Source of the DNA: Microbacterium sp.
GTDB lineage: Bacteria; Actinomycetota; Actinomycetes; Actinomycetales; Microbacteriaceae
NCBI RefSeq assembly: GCF_011620715.1
Contig: NZ_WOYP01000067.1
Span: 52,607-103,820 of the forward strand
Reading direction: 5' to 3'
Length of the DNA stretch: 51,214 bases
The notes beneath the pieces are model-generated. The model worked only from the letters and a program-made list of their open reading frames with translations, was not told the DNA's origin and did no database searches. This document shows, piece after piece, positions 28,181 through 36,233 of this stretch (its first letter is position 1; each line of letters begins with the position of its first letter). The position numbers and the translations under genes were made by a program.

Positions 28181-30991
28181 TCAGACGAGCGAGCGCAGCA
28201 CGTACTGAAGGATGCCGCCATTGCGGTAGTAGTCCGCTTCACCGGGCGTATCGATGCGAACGACCGCGTCGAACTCGATCGTGGCCTTGCCGGGCTCCGA
28301 GAACTCGCTCGGCGCCGCCGTGACGTGCACGGTCTTGGGCGTGACGCCCTCGTTGAGCTGCCCGAGCCCCGAGACGGAGACGATCTCGGTGCCGTCCAGA
28401 CCGAGCGAGGCCCAGGTGGCCCCGGCGGGGAACTGCAGCGGCACCACGCCCATGCCGATCAGGTTCGAGCGGTGGATGCGCTCGAAGCTCTCGGTGATGA
28501 CGGCCTTGACGCCCAGCAGGCTCGTTCCCTTGGCCGCCCAGTCGCGTGACGATCCGGAGCCATACTCCTTGCCGCCGAAGATGACGAGCGGTATGCCGCC
28601 GGCCTGGTAGTTCTGGCTCGCATCGTAGATGAACGACCGCGGTCCGCCCTCCTGGGTGAAGTCGCGCGTGTAGCCGCCTTCGACACCGTCCAGCAGCTGG
28701 TTCTTGAGGCGGATGTTCGCGAAAGTCCCGCGGATCATGACCTCGTGGTTGCCGCGACGGGAACCGTAGGAGTTGTAGTCTTTGCGGCTCACCCCGTGGG
28801 CATCGAGATACTGTCCGGCCGGGCTGTCGGCCTTGATGTTGCCGGCCGGGCTGATGTGGTCGGTGGTGACAGAGTCGCCGAGCGTGGCCAGGACCCTGGC
28901 GCCGACGATGTCGGTGACCGGACTCAGCTCCATGGTCATGCCATCGAAGTACGGGGGCTTGCGCACGTACGTCGAGTCGGCATCCCACTCGAACACGTCA
29001 CCGGTCGGGGTGGGCAGGGTCCTCCATCGCTCGTCACCTTCGAACACGCTCGCGTACTGATGCGTGAACATGTCCTTGTTGATCGACGAGTCGATCGTGG
29101 ACTGCACCTCTGCGGCATCCGGCCAGATGTCCTTCAGGAACACGTCGTTTCCGGCCTGGTCCTGTCCGAGCGGATCCGTCTCGAAGTCGAAGTTCATCGA
29201 ACCGGCCAGCGAGTACGCGATCACCAGCGGCGGGCTGGCGAGGTAGTTCATCTTGACGTCGGGGTTGATCCGCCCCTCGAAGTTGCGGTTTCCGGAGAGG
29301 ACGGCGGTTACCGCGAGGTCGTTCTGCTGGATCGCCGCCGAGACCTCTTCGATGAGGGGGCCGGAGTTGCCGATGCAGGTCGTGCAGCCGTAGCCCACCG
29401 TGTAGAAGCCGAGGTCTTCGAGGTCCTGGGTCAGTCCGGCCTTCTCGTAGTAGTCGGTGACGACCTTCGACCCGGGGGCGAGGGTCGTCTTGACCCACGG
29501 CTTGGCCTTGAGGCCCTTCTTGACCGCGTTGCGGGCGAGGAGCCCCGCGGCGAGCATGACGGAGGGGTTCGAGGTGTTGGTGCACGAGGTGATCGCGGCG
29601 ATCGTGACGGCGCCGTGGTCGAGAGTGAACTTCTCGCCGTCGGGCATGATCACCGGCGTCGGCTTGGACCCCTTGGCGGGAGCGTGGCTGTGGTCGTGGT
29701 GCTCATGGGTGTTGTATTCGTCTTCGGGTGAGTTCGACGGCGGGTCGGATGCCGGGAACGACTCGGAGCCTTCCAGGTCGACGAGGTCGTGCTCGACGTC
29801 GGCGTAGTTGGTCAGGTCGCTCGCGAACTGGGTCTTCGCATTCGCGAGGATGATCCGGTCCTGTGGCCGCTTCGGCCCGGCGATCGAGGGCACCACGGTG
29901 GACAGGTCGAGTTCGAGGTACTCGCTGTACACGGGCTCCTCGCCGGCGTCGTGCCAGAGCTTCTGCAGCTTGGCGTACGCCTCGACCAGCGCGAGCTGCT
30001 GCTCGTCACGACCGGTGAGGCGCAGGTAGTCGATCGTCACCGCGTCGATGGGGAACATCGCCGCGGTCGAGCCGAACTCGGGGCTCATGTTGCCGATCGT
30101 CGCGCGGTTGGCCAGCGGCACAGAGGCGACGCCTTCGCCGTAGAACTCGACGAACTTGCCGACGACGCCGTGCTTTCGCAGCATCTCCGTGATCGTGAGC
30201 ACGACATCGGTCGCGGTGACGCCGGTCGGGATGGCGCCGGAGAGCTTGAAGCCGACGACCTTGGGGATGAGCATCGACACGGGCTGGCCGAGCATCGCCG
30301 CCTCGGCTTCGATTCCGCCGACGCCCCAGCCGAGGACGCCGAGTCCGTTGACCATCGTGGTGTGCGAGTCGGTGCCGACGCACGTGTCGGGGTAGGCGCG
30401 CAGCACGCCGTCGACGCTGCGGTCGTAGATGACCTTCGCCAGGTGCTCGATGTTGACCTGGTGCACGATGCCGGTGCCGGGCGGGACGACCTTGAAATCG
30501 TCGAACGCGGTCTGACCCCAGCGCAGGAACTGGTACCGCTCGCCGTTGCGCTCGTACTCGATCTCGACGTTGCGCTCGAGAGCGTTCTCGGTGCCGAACA
30601 GGTCGGCGATGACGGAGTGGTCGATGACCATCTCTGCCGGGGAGAGCGGGTTGATGCGCTTCGGGTCTCCCCCGAGCGCCTCGACCGCTTCGCGCATCGT
30701 CGCGAGATCGACGATGCAGGGCACACCGGTGAAGTCCTGCATGACGACACGGGCCGGGGTGAACTGGATCTCGGTGTCGGGCTCGGCAGCGGCATCCCAC
30801 GATCCGAGTGCCTCGATCTGCGCCCTCGTGACGTTCGCGCCGTCCTCGGTGCGGAGCAGGTTCTCCAGCAGCACCTTCAGGCTGAACGGGAGCTTCTCAT
30901 AACCGGGCACGGAGTCGATGCGGAAGATCTCGTAGTCGGTGCTGCCGACTGTCAGGGTGCTCTTGGCACCGAAGCTGTCAACCGTGGACAC
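28181..30991 (-). CDS. acnA: Aconitate hydratase A
   Basis: Aconitase interconverts citrate and isocitrate in the TCA cycle using a [4Fe-4S] cluster. The 936-residue protein has the cluster cysteines in SCTNTSNPS and [13 protein letters not shown] and the C-terminal swivel domain with [19 protein letters not shown] His-rich linker near residue 430 ([14 protein letters not shown]) follows the first domains. I chose GTG 30991 ([13 protein letters not shown]) with AAGGAG 6 nt upstream. It has its own 138-nt leader with an iron-box-like site and a perfect palindrome. No acnR gene follows, unlike in corynebacteria. Confidence 0.96.
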   Translation of the reverse strand: MSTVDSFGAKSTLTVGSTDYEIFRIDSVPGYEKLPFSLKVLLENLLRTEDGANVTRAQIEALGSWDAAAEPDTEIQFTPARVVMQDFTGVPCIVDLATMREAVEALGGDPKRINPLSPAEMVIDHSVIADLFGTENALERNVEIEYERNGERYQFLRWGQTAFDDFKVVPPGTGIVHQVNIEHLAKVIYDRSVDGVLRAYPDTCVGTDSHTTMVNGLGVLGWGVGGIEAEAAMLGQPVSMLIPKVVGFKLSGAIPTGVTATDVVLTITEMLRKHGVVGKFVEFYGEGVASVPLANRATIGNMSPEFGSTAAMFPIDAVTIDYLRLTGRDEQQLALVEAYAKLQKLWHDAGEEPVYSEYLELDLSTVVPSIAGPKRPQDRIILANAKTQFASDLTNYADVEHDLVDLEGSESFPASDPPSNSPEDEYNTHEHHDHSHAPAKGSKPTPVIMPDGEKFTLDHGAVTIAAITSCTNTSNPSVMLAAGLLARNAVKKGLKAKPWVKTTLAPGSKVVTDYYEKAGLTQDLEDLGFYTVGYGCTTCIGNSGPLIEEVSAAIQQNDLAVTAVLSGNRNFEGRINPDVKMNYLASPPLVIAYSLAGSMNFDFETDPLGQDQAGNDVFLKDIWPDAAEVQSTIDSSINKDMFTHQYASVFEGDERWRTLPTPTGDVFEWDADSTYVRKPPYFDGMTMELSPVTDIVGARVLATLGDSVTTDHISPAGNIKADSPAGQYLDAHGVSRKDYNSYGSRRGNHEVMIRGTFANIRLKNQLLDGVEGGYTRDFTQEGGPRSFIYDASQNYQAGGIPLVIFGGKEYGSGSSRDWAAKGTSLLGVKAVITESFERIHRSNLIGMGVVPLQFPAGATWASLGLDGTEIVSVSGLGQLNEGVTPKTVHVTAAPSEFSEPGKATIEFDAVVRIDTPGEADYYRNGGILQYVLRSLV

Positions 30992-31071
30992 GTGTGTCTC
31001 CTTCGTCGGCGGCGGAGCGGGCGCACGGCCCGGCACTCCCCATCTTCCCTGTCCCCGGACGCAGTGGCTAG

Positions 31072-31090
31072 TGAGGTTGGCCTAACTGTT
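31072..31090. promoter_or_regulatory. DtxR/IdeR-like iron box upstream of acnA
   Basis: The plus-strand site TGAGGTTGGCCTAACTGTT matches 12 of 19 positions of the DtxR/IdeR consensus TTAGGTTAGGCTAACCTAA, including the AGGTT and CTAAC half-site cores. It lies 81-99 nt before the acnA GTG. The consensus is known from mycobacteria and corynebacteria; binding here is inferred. Confidence 0.45.
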
Positions 31091-31103
31091 CGGAGGGGAT
31101 GTT

Positions 31104-31125
31104 TTTATCTTGATATCAAGATAAA
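31104..31125. promoter_or_regulatory. 22-bp perfect AT-rich palindrome upstream of acnA
   Basis: Positions 31104-31114 (TTTATCTTGAT) are the exact reverse complement of 31115-31125. The centre TTGATATCAA has the form of a MarR-type operator. It lies 113-134 nt before the acnA GTG and 4 nt past the DUF3159 stop. Such an AT-rich block is very unusual in this genome. There is no loop, which argues against a terminator. Confidence 0.65.
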
Positions 31126-31129
31126 TGTA

Positions 31130-31894
31130 TCACCTCGCCGAGGGGGAATAGAGTGCCCTCACGGCGAGCCAGGTGACGGCGACGAGCGGCGCGAACAGCG
31201 GAAGTCCCATGATCAGCTTCAGGGTGCCCAGCGCGGTGACGTCACCGGAGAAGTAGAGCGGCAGCTGCACGGCGAGGCGGAACGCGAACAGTCCCGCCCA
31301 CGAGATCGCGAGCCAGAAGAACACCCGTCGCTTGCGCTTGTCGGCGCGCCAGCGCGTTCCTTCGCTCATCAGGAACCCCACCGCAAGCCCGATCAGGGAC
31401 CACCCGATCAGGGCCGAGACGAGGAGCGCGGTGCCGTAGACGGCGTTCGTGACGAAGCCGAAGACGAAGTTGTCCTGCCCGCGGCCGGTGAACAGAGCCA
31501 GGGCCGCGGCACCGGCGGTCGCGACCAGGCCGCCGATCGCCGCAGCCGGCGGCGACTTGGTGACGAGCCGGATGATGGTGAAGACGGCGGCCAGCCCGAC
31601 CGACAGGCCCAGCGACAGCCACAGATTGCCGGTCTGCGTGGTGCGGTCGTATGTGACCGTGAAGACAACGACGAAGACGAGGCTCGGCAGGACGGATTCG
31701 AGGATGCCGCGCCAGCCGCCCATGGCACGCCACACCACATGCCCGGTCGGTGCGTCCTCCGCCGGATCAAGGCCGGCGCGCTTGGCCGCCTCGCCCAGCG
31801 CGGCCCCCACCAGCGCGGATGCCGACGGCGGCGGTGTCAGGGAGGGGGCCGGATCCGGCTCACGATCGGAGCCCGCAGGCGGGGCGCCGGTCAC
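31130..31894 (-). CDS. DUF3159 membrane protein
   Basis: The 254-residue protein belongs by order and sequence style to the actinobacterial DUF3159 family. It has an N-terminal cytoplasmic region with GGWRGILESVLPSLVFVVVFTVTYD. About six hydrophobic segments follow, including WLSLGLSVGLAAVFTIIRLV and GTALLVSALIGWSLIGLAVGFL, with a basic loop RWRADKRKRR. The function is not known. The GTG at 31894 overlaps the DUF3710 stop as GTGA, so the two are translationally coupled. Confidence 0.88.
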   Translation of the reverse strand: MTGAPPAGSDREPDPAPSLTPPPSASALVGAALGEAAKRAGLDPAEDAPTGHVVWRAMGGWRGILESVLPSLVFVVVFTVTYDRTTQTGNLWLSLGLSVGLAAVFTIIRLVTKSPPAAAIGGLVATAGAAALALFTGRGQDNFVFGFVTNAVYGTALLVSALIGWSLIGLAVGFLMSEGTRWRADKRKRRVFFWLAISWAGLFAFRLAVQLPLYFSGDVTALGTLKLIMGLPLFAPLVAVTWLAVRALYSPSAR

Positions 31895-32490
31895 GCTGCG
31901 CCCGGGGTCGAGGGCATCCGCAGCGGAATGAGATCGCGAGGGGGCATCGGTGTGCCGCCGCGCACCACGACGATCGACCGGAACAGGTCCTCGACCTGGG
32001 CGGCGGCATCCACGTCGGCGGTGGCCGCGCCGCCGATCACGCCGCGCAGGAACCAGCGCGGTCCGTCCACGCCCACGAATCGCGCCAGCCGCTTGCCGGC
32101 CGCACCGTCCGCGGCCGCAACGACGGGCACCTCGGCCAGGAGTTCCGGTCCGAGCGGACCCTCGCGCTCCTCGACGCGTCCGCCCTGCTGGCGGATCTGC
32201 GCGCGGATCTGCTCGCGCGTCTCCTCCCACAGGCCGATGGTGCGAGGCGCCGCGAACGGCTGCACCTGCAGCGTGGAGTCGACGTAGTCGAGGCCGACCG
32301 CGACGATCCGCTTGGTCTGCTCCTCAACCTCCAGTCGCAGGTTGAGTCCGTCGCGCGGCAGTATCTTGATCCCGCCGAGGTCGATGTAGGGCCGGACCGG
32401 GTTCGCCTCGGACTCGTCGAAGGGTCCCGCTGTCGCCCGGTCTTCAGGGGCGTCGGGCAGCGGTGCGTCCGTGGGTGTTGCGTCGGTCAT
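31891..32490 (-). CDS. DUF3710 domain-containing protein
   Basis: The 199-residue protein has the DUF3710 pattern: an acidic variable N-terminus, YIDLGGIKILPRDGLNLRLE, VQPFAAPRTIGLWEETREQIRAQI, and RFVGVDGPRWFLRGVIGG. The function is unknown. The gene follows dut by 65 nt and precedes DUF3159, an order also seen in mycobacteria. The ATG at 32490 has GGAG about 8 nt upstream. Confidence 0.88.
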   Translation of the reverse strand: MTDATPTDAPLPDAPEDRATAGPFDESEANPVRPYIDLGGIKILPRDGLNLRLEVEEQTKRIVAVGLDYVDSTLQVQPFAAPRTIGLWEETREQIRAQIRQQGGRVEEREGPLGPELLAEVPVVAAADGAAGKRLARFVGVDGPRWFLRGVIGGAATADVDAAAQVEDLFRSIVVVRGGTPMPPRDLIPLRMPSTPGAA

Positions 32491-32555
32491 TCCTGCGCTC
32501 CGTTCCTTGGTCTTTTCGGTCGCGGGGAGATCCCCTCGAGGACGCTCGTCGGCGG

Positions 32556-32999
32556 CTACGCCGCGCCCCCGTGGTAACCCGTCGAGCCGAATCCGCCGTC
32601 CCCGCGGGCGCTGTCGGGAAGCTGCTCGACCGGAATGAAGTTGGCGCGCGACACCGGCATGACGATCAGCTGTGCGATGCGGTCTCCGATTCCGATTTCG
32701 TATGGCTCGCGGGCATCGGTGTTCAGGAGCGTCACCTTGAGCTCGCCACGGTACCCCGCGTCGACCGTGCCGGGACTGTTGACGATCGTGATCCCGTGCT
32801 TGGTGGCCAGACCGCTGCGCGGCACCACGAAGGCGACGTAGCCGTCCGGGAGCGCGATGCGCACCCCGGTGCGGACGAGCGCGCGCTCCCCGGGTTCCAG
32901 TCGCAGGGCCTCGGCGGAGACGAGATCGGCCCCTGCGTCGCCGGGATGCGCATAAGCCGGAACGTCGGGGGCGATAATGAGGACGTCCACAGTTTCCAT
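32556..32999 (-). CDS. dut: dUTP diphosphatase
   Basis: Dut hydrolyses dUTP to dUMP, keeping uracil out of DNA. The 147-residue protein has the five trimeric dUTPase motifs: PGDAGADLVSAE, PRSGLATKHG, GTVDAGYRGELKV, DRIAQLIV and RGDGGFGSTG. I chose ATG 32999 (METVDVLII). It has no ribosome site and a TACCCT box 9 nt upstream. The DUF3093 gene starts 15 bp away on the other strand. Confidence 0.95.
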   Translation of the reverse strand: METVDVLIIAPDVPAYAHPGDAGADLVSAEALRLEPGERALVRTGVRIALPDGYVAFVVPRSGLATKHGITIVNSPGTVDAGYRGELKVTLLNTDAREPYEIGIGDRIAQLIVMPVSRANFIPVEQLPDSARGDGGFGSTGYHGGAA

Positions 33000-33014
33000 C
33001 ACGCAACGAGGGTA

Positions 33015-33512
33015 ATGCAGAAGACAGTGAGCAGTATCCGTAGCGGTGCCGCCGTCCTCTACCGCGAGCGGCTGAGCCCGTCGCTCTGGGTGATCGTGAG
33101 CGCGGCTGTCGCCGCCCCGATGGCGGCGCTGGTGGTGGCGCCGATCGACACCACACTCGCGCTGGTCGCCGGAGCGGTTGTCGGCGTCGCGATCGTGGCG
33201 TTCCTCATCGCCGGCTCCCCTACCGTGGCGATAAGTGATGGTGTGCTCACGGCGGGTCGCGCCCACATCGACGTGGCCTTCACGGGTGAGGTCGTCGTGC
33301 TCACCGGCGAGGAGGCGCGGCACGCACGCGGACCGGGACTTCAGCCTCGCTCGTGGCATGTGATCCGCGGTGGGATCGACGGTATCGTCATCGTCGCGAT
33401 CACCGACCCCGACGATCCCGCGCCATCATGGGTGATCTCCACGAGGACTCCGGACCGGCTTGCCGCAGCCCTGCGTAGGGCGCAGGCTACGCCGCGCACT
33501 CCGAGCAGATAG
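33015..33512 (+). CDS. DUF3093 membrane protein
   Basis: The 165-residue protein has two adjacent membrane segments (about residues 24-43 and 48-69) followed by a soluble domain (ISDGVLTAGRAHIDVAFTGEVVVL, PRSWHVIRGGIDGIVIVAI, PSWVISTRTPDRLAAALR), the DUF3093 layout. The function is unknown. ATG 33015 has GAGGG only 2 nt away; GTG 33027 is an alternative. Its 3' end overlaps the convergent DUF4193 gene by 26 nt. dut-DUF3093-DUF4193 is a conserved actinobacterial arrangement. Confidence 0.88.
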   Translation: MQKTVSSIRSGAAVLYRERLSPSLWVIVSAAVAAPMAALVVAPIDTTLALVAGAVVGVAIVAFLIAGSPTVAISDGVLTAGRAHIDVAFTGEVVVLTGEEARHARGPGLQPRSWHVIRGGIDGIVIVAITDPDDPAPSWVISTRTPDRLAAALRRAQATPRTPSR

Positions 33513-33780
33513 GTCCACCGGCGTCCTCGTGGTCCAGCTGCGAGCGGTGCTTGACCAGGAAGCAGTTCACGCACGTGAACTCGTCTTCCTGCGCGGGCAG
33601 CACCACGACGTCCAGCTCGAGGTCGGACAGGTCCGCCCCGGGCAGTTCGAAACCCGAGGGGTTGTCCGCGTCCTCCACGTCGACGGAGCCCGACAGCTTG
33701 TCGGGCACGCGCTCCTTCAGAGCCTCGATCGACTCGCTGTCGTCTTCGGTCTTGCGGGGGGCGTCGTAATCCGTGGCCAT
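33487..33780 (-). CDS. DUF4193 zinc-ribbon-like protein
   Basis: The 97-residue protein starts MATDYDAPRKTEDD, as DUF4193 proteins do. It has an acidic middle and ends with a likely zinc ribbon of two Cys-x2-Cys pairs (CVNC and CSEC, at about residues 70-73 and 92-95). The function is unknown. A TATATT -10 box at 33805-33810 would give a leader of about 18 nt. There is no clear ribosome site. Confidence 0.9.
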   Translation of the reverse strand: MATDYDAPRKTEDDSESIEALKERVPDKLSGSVDVEDADNPSGFELPGADLSDLELDVVVLPAQEDEFTCVNCFLVKHRSQLDHEDAGGPICSECAA

Positions 33781-33990
33781 GCGTAAAAGTCTCAACTTCC
33801 GGGGAATATAGGTGGTGCGCTGACCCTGTCGGGCGGCGATAGTTTGCATGACCTGAACCCTTTTCGCAAATGCGCGATTGGTCCGGGGCCCGCGCTGCCG
33901 TGAAACTCGCGGCGCGCGCCGGATATTCCCGGCACGAGGCGACCCCTGTGACAACATGGGCGCAACCGCTGGATCGGAGGGGCGTTTCGC

Positions 33991-35025
33991 ATGGAACAGC
34001 TCAAAATCATCGGAACCGAAGACGATGTCCTCGTCCTGGTCACCGAGTCGGGTGATCGGTTCTCACTGGCCGTCGACGACGTGTTGCGCATCGAGTTGCG
34101 CAAGGCGCGCAGGGATCGCGACGGCGACCCGCAGGTCGTTCGCCCGAGCCCGCGAGAGATCCAGATGCACATCCGCGCCGGAATGTCGGCCGACGAGGTC
34201 GCGGCTCTTCTCGGCGCGCGCGTCGAGGATGTCGCCCGCTTCGAGGGACCTGTGCTGGCCGAGCGCGAACACGTCGTCAGCCAGGCCCTCGCGGTGCCCG
34301 TTCTGCTCGGCGCCGAACTCGATCCCGACGTGCACCCGACATTCGGCGGCGCCGTGCGCGCCAAGCTGGCCGAGGCCGGCGCCTCCGGCGAACGCTGGAC
34401 GAGCTGGAAGGAACCGACCGGCTGGGTCGTCAAGCTCGAGTTCTCCGCGAATCAGGTGGATCATGATGCGCGCTGGGGGTTCGATCCACGTCGCAGCACC
34501 CTGTCGCCGCTGAACGCCGACGCGATTCAGCTCTCGCGGCAGGGTTCGCTCCCGGAAGGCCTTATCCCCCGCCTGCGTGCGCTCGATTCTGCCTCCGCGA
34601 AGGACGACACGCGTTTCGACAGCGGTGCGTTCGGCCCGCGGCGCATGCCGGATGCCGACCTCGAGTCGCCCGATCTTCGGGAGCCGGTCGCACCTGCCGT
34701 GCAGGAGGCGGCGATGAAGCGGGCCAGCGCGCCCGCAGTCACCTCGTCCGAGACGGCGGATCTGCTGGAGGCGCTGCGACGTCGGCGCGGTCAGCGCGAA
34801 CCACTCCCCGGATCTGAGGAGCTGGCGCCCACGCGCAATCACGCCCCCGTCGCGCTGTTCGATGCGCTCGAGCCGGGCTACGACGAGACTCCGCGCGACC
34901 TCCACGACGAGACGGAGAGCGAGATCGCGCAGGCCGCGGCCGCCGAGGCGTCTGGGCGGCGCAAGGGCCGCACCTCGATGCCGTCGTGGGATGAGATCGT
35001 GTTCGGAGCCCGCACCGACGACTGA
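33991..35025 (+). CDS. sepH: Septation protein SepH (DUF3071)
   Basis: SepH is an actinobacterial division protein that promotes FtsZ assembly, as shown in Streptomyces. The 344-residue protein has the N-terminal DUF3071 domain (MEQLKIIGTEDDVLVLVTESG and LRIELRKARRD) with a predicted helix-turn-helix (PREIQMHIRAGMSADEVAALLG) and a long, charged, disordered C-terminal half. GGAGGGG lies 8 nt before the ATG. It ends 6 nt before the convergent phosphodiesterase gene. Confidence 0.92.
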   Translation: MEQLKIIGTEDDVLVLVTESGDRFSLAVDDVLRIELRKARRDRDGDPQVVRPSPREIQMHIRAGMSADEVAALLGARVEDVARFEGPVLAEREHVVSQALAVPVLLGAELDPDVHPTFGGAVRAKLAEAGASGERWTSWKEPTGWVVKLEFSANQVDHDARWGFDPRRSTLSPLNADAIQLSRQGSLPEGLIPRLRALDSASAKDDTRFDSGAFGPRRMPDADLESPDLREPVAPAVQEAAMKRASAPAVTSSETADLLEALRRRRGQREPLPGSEELAPTRNHAPVALFDALEPGYDETPRDLHDETESEIAQAAAAEASGRRKGRTSMPSWDEIVFGARTDD

Positions 35026-35031
35026 GGAGGC

Positions 35032-36156
35032 TCAGGCGAATGCCCCCAGGCGGATCAGCGGAACGGTGCGCTCCTCGTTCGTGAGGGAGCCGTGCTGGCC
35101 GACCATGCGCTGGGCGCCCTTGTCGTCCAGCCGATCGTCGTAGTAGGCGATGCCCGACCGCGCGGCGACGATCACGTCGCCGATGCGCGGAAGCACGGGC
35201 GAGGCCACCGGCCCGAACAGGTGCGCCGCCACCGCCTCGTCGCGGGACAGCACCCAGGATCGGGAGGCCTCTGCGTTCTGCCATCGGGCCAGCAGGTCCG
35301 CTCCAGCGCCGTTCTCGGCGTAGAGGTGCAGCATCCGCGGCTCGCCGCCGATGTGACGGACACCGTCGAGGAGGTCGCTTCCCTCCTCCAAGAGCACATG
35401 GCGGTGGCGGGGAACATCGATCATCCCGTGGTCCGCGGTGACGAGCGCGCCCGTGCCGGGTGCGAGCGCGCCCGCAAGCGCACGAGTCGCGGCATCCACC
35501 CGCTCCAGCTCGGCGACCCACTCGCCGGACTGCCAGCCGCGCTTGTGGCCGATCGCGTCGAGGGCGGGTGAGTAGACGTAGATGAATGCACCCGGATGCC
35601 GCACCGCGAGGTCGGCGGCGACGCGCACGCGCTCGGCGATGTCCGGTGCGGCGACGAACTGCGCGCCGCGCATCGTCGCGTGCGTGAATCCGGTGCCCGC
35701 GTACTCGGGCTCCGACACGATGAAGCAGGGTCGCCCGGAGGTGGCCCATCGCTCGGTGAGCGGCTGTGCGCGCTGAAATGACGGGTCCAGGCCGTCGGTG
35801 TCCCATCCCCGCAGCTGATTGAGGACCTCGTCGGTGTCCGGAACGAGGGCGCGATAGCCGACGATGCCGTGCTCGCCGGGCGCGGCCCCGGTCAGCAGAC
35901 TCGTCAGGGCGGACGCCGTCGTCGAAGGGAAGACCGTGCGGACGAGGTCCCTCTTGGACCCGGCGGACGAGAGGAACCGGGCGTGGCCCGAGCGCGCCGC
36001 GAGGTTGTGGGCGCCCAGCCCGTCGACGACGAGGACGATCGCACTCCGGGCCGGCGCGAACCACTGCGATGTGCCGTCCAGAGCTGCGAGCATCTGGGGA
36101 ACGACACCGGTGAGGCTCCGGGCTCGCGGCGGCTCCGCGGGTAGGCTGAGGGACAT
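35032..36156 (-). CDS. Alkaline-phosphatase-superfamily nucleotide pyrophosphatase/phosphodiesterase
   Basis: The 374-residue protein has the type I phosphodiesterase/NPP fold motifs: metal Asp45 in [10 protein letters not shown], a Thr nucleophile in [12 protein letters not shown] (Thr79/80), [12 protein letters not shown], and the later metal ligands in VTADHGMID. There is no signal peptide or membrane segment, so a cytoplasmic location is likely. The substrate is unknown. It is divergent from parC with a 77-bp gap and converges with sepH. Confidence 0.9.
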   Translation of the reverse strand: MSLSLPAEPPRARSLTGVVPQMLAALDGTSQWFAPARSAIVLVVDGLGAHNLAARSGHARFLSSAGSKRDLVRTVFPSTTASALTSLLTGAAPGEHGIVGYRALVPDTDEVLNQLRGWDTDGLDPSFQRAQPLTERWATSGRPCFIVSEPEYAGTGFTHATMRGAQFVAAPDIAERVRVAADLAVRHPGAFIYVYSPALDAIGHKRGWQSGEWVAELERVDAATRALAGALAPGTGALVTADHGMIDVPRHRHVLLEEGSDLLDGVRHIGGEPRMLHLYAENGAGADLLARWQNAEASRSWVLSRDEAVAAHLFGPVASPVLPRIGDVIVAARSGIAYYDDRLDDKGAQRMVGQHGSLTNEERTVPLIRLGAFA

Positions 36157-36233
36157 CGGGGCCAGTCTCGCACACCCGCGGGAACCGCTCCCCGACCGCT
36201 CCCACAGACGCCGTCACCCGAGGCCAGATCGCT

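Noticed and set aside
31104-31125. The acnA palindrome as a transcription terminator of DUF3159
   Set aside because: It has no loop, is AT-rich and lacks a following U-run pattern. Real terminators in this window are GC-rich with loops.
29789-32287. 832-codon open frame antisense to acnA, DUF3159 and DUF3710
   Set aside because: It runs through three real genes and the acnA operator region and has no family match by eye.
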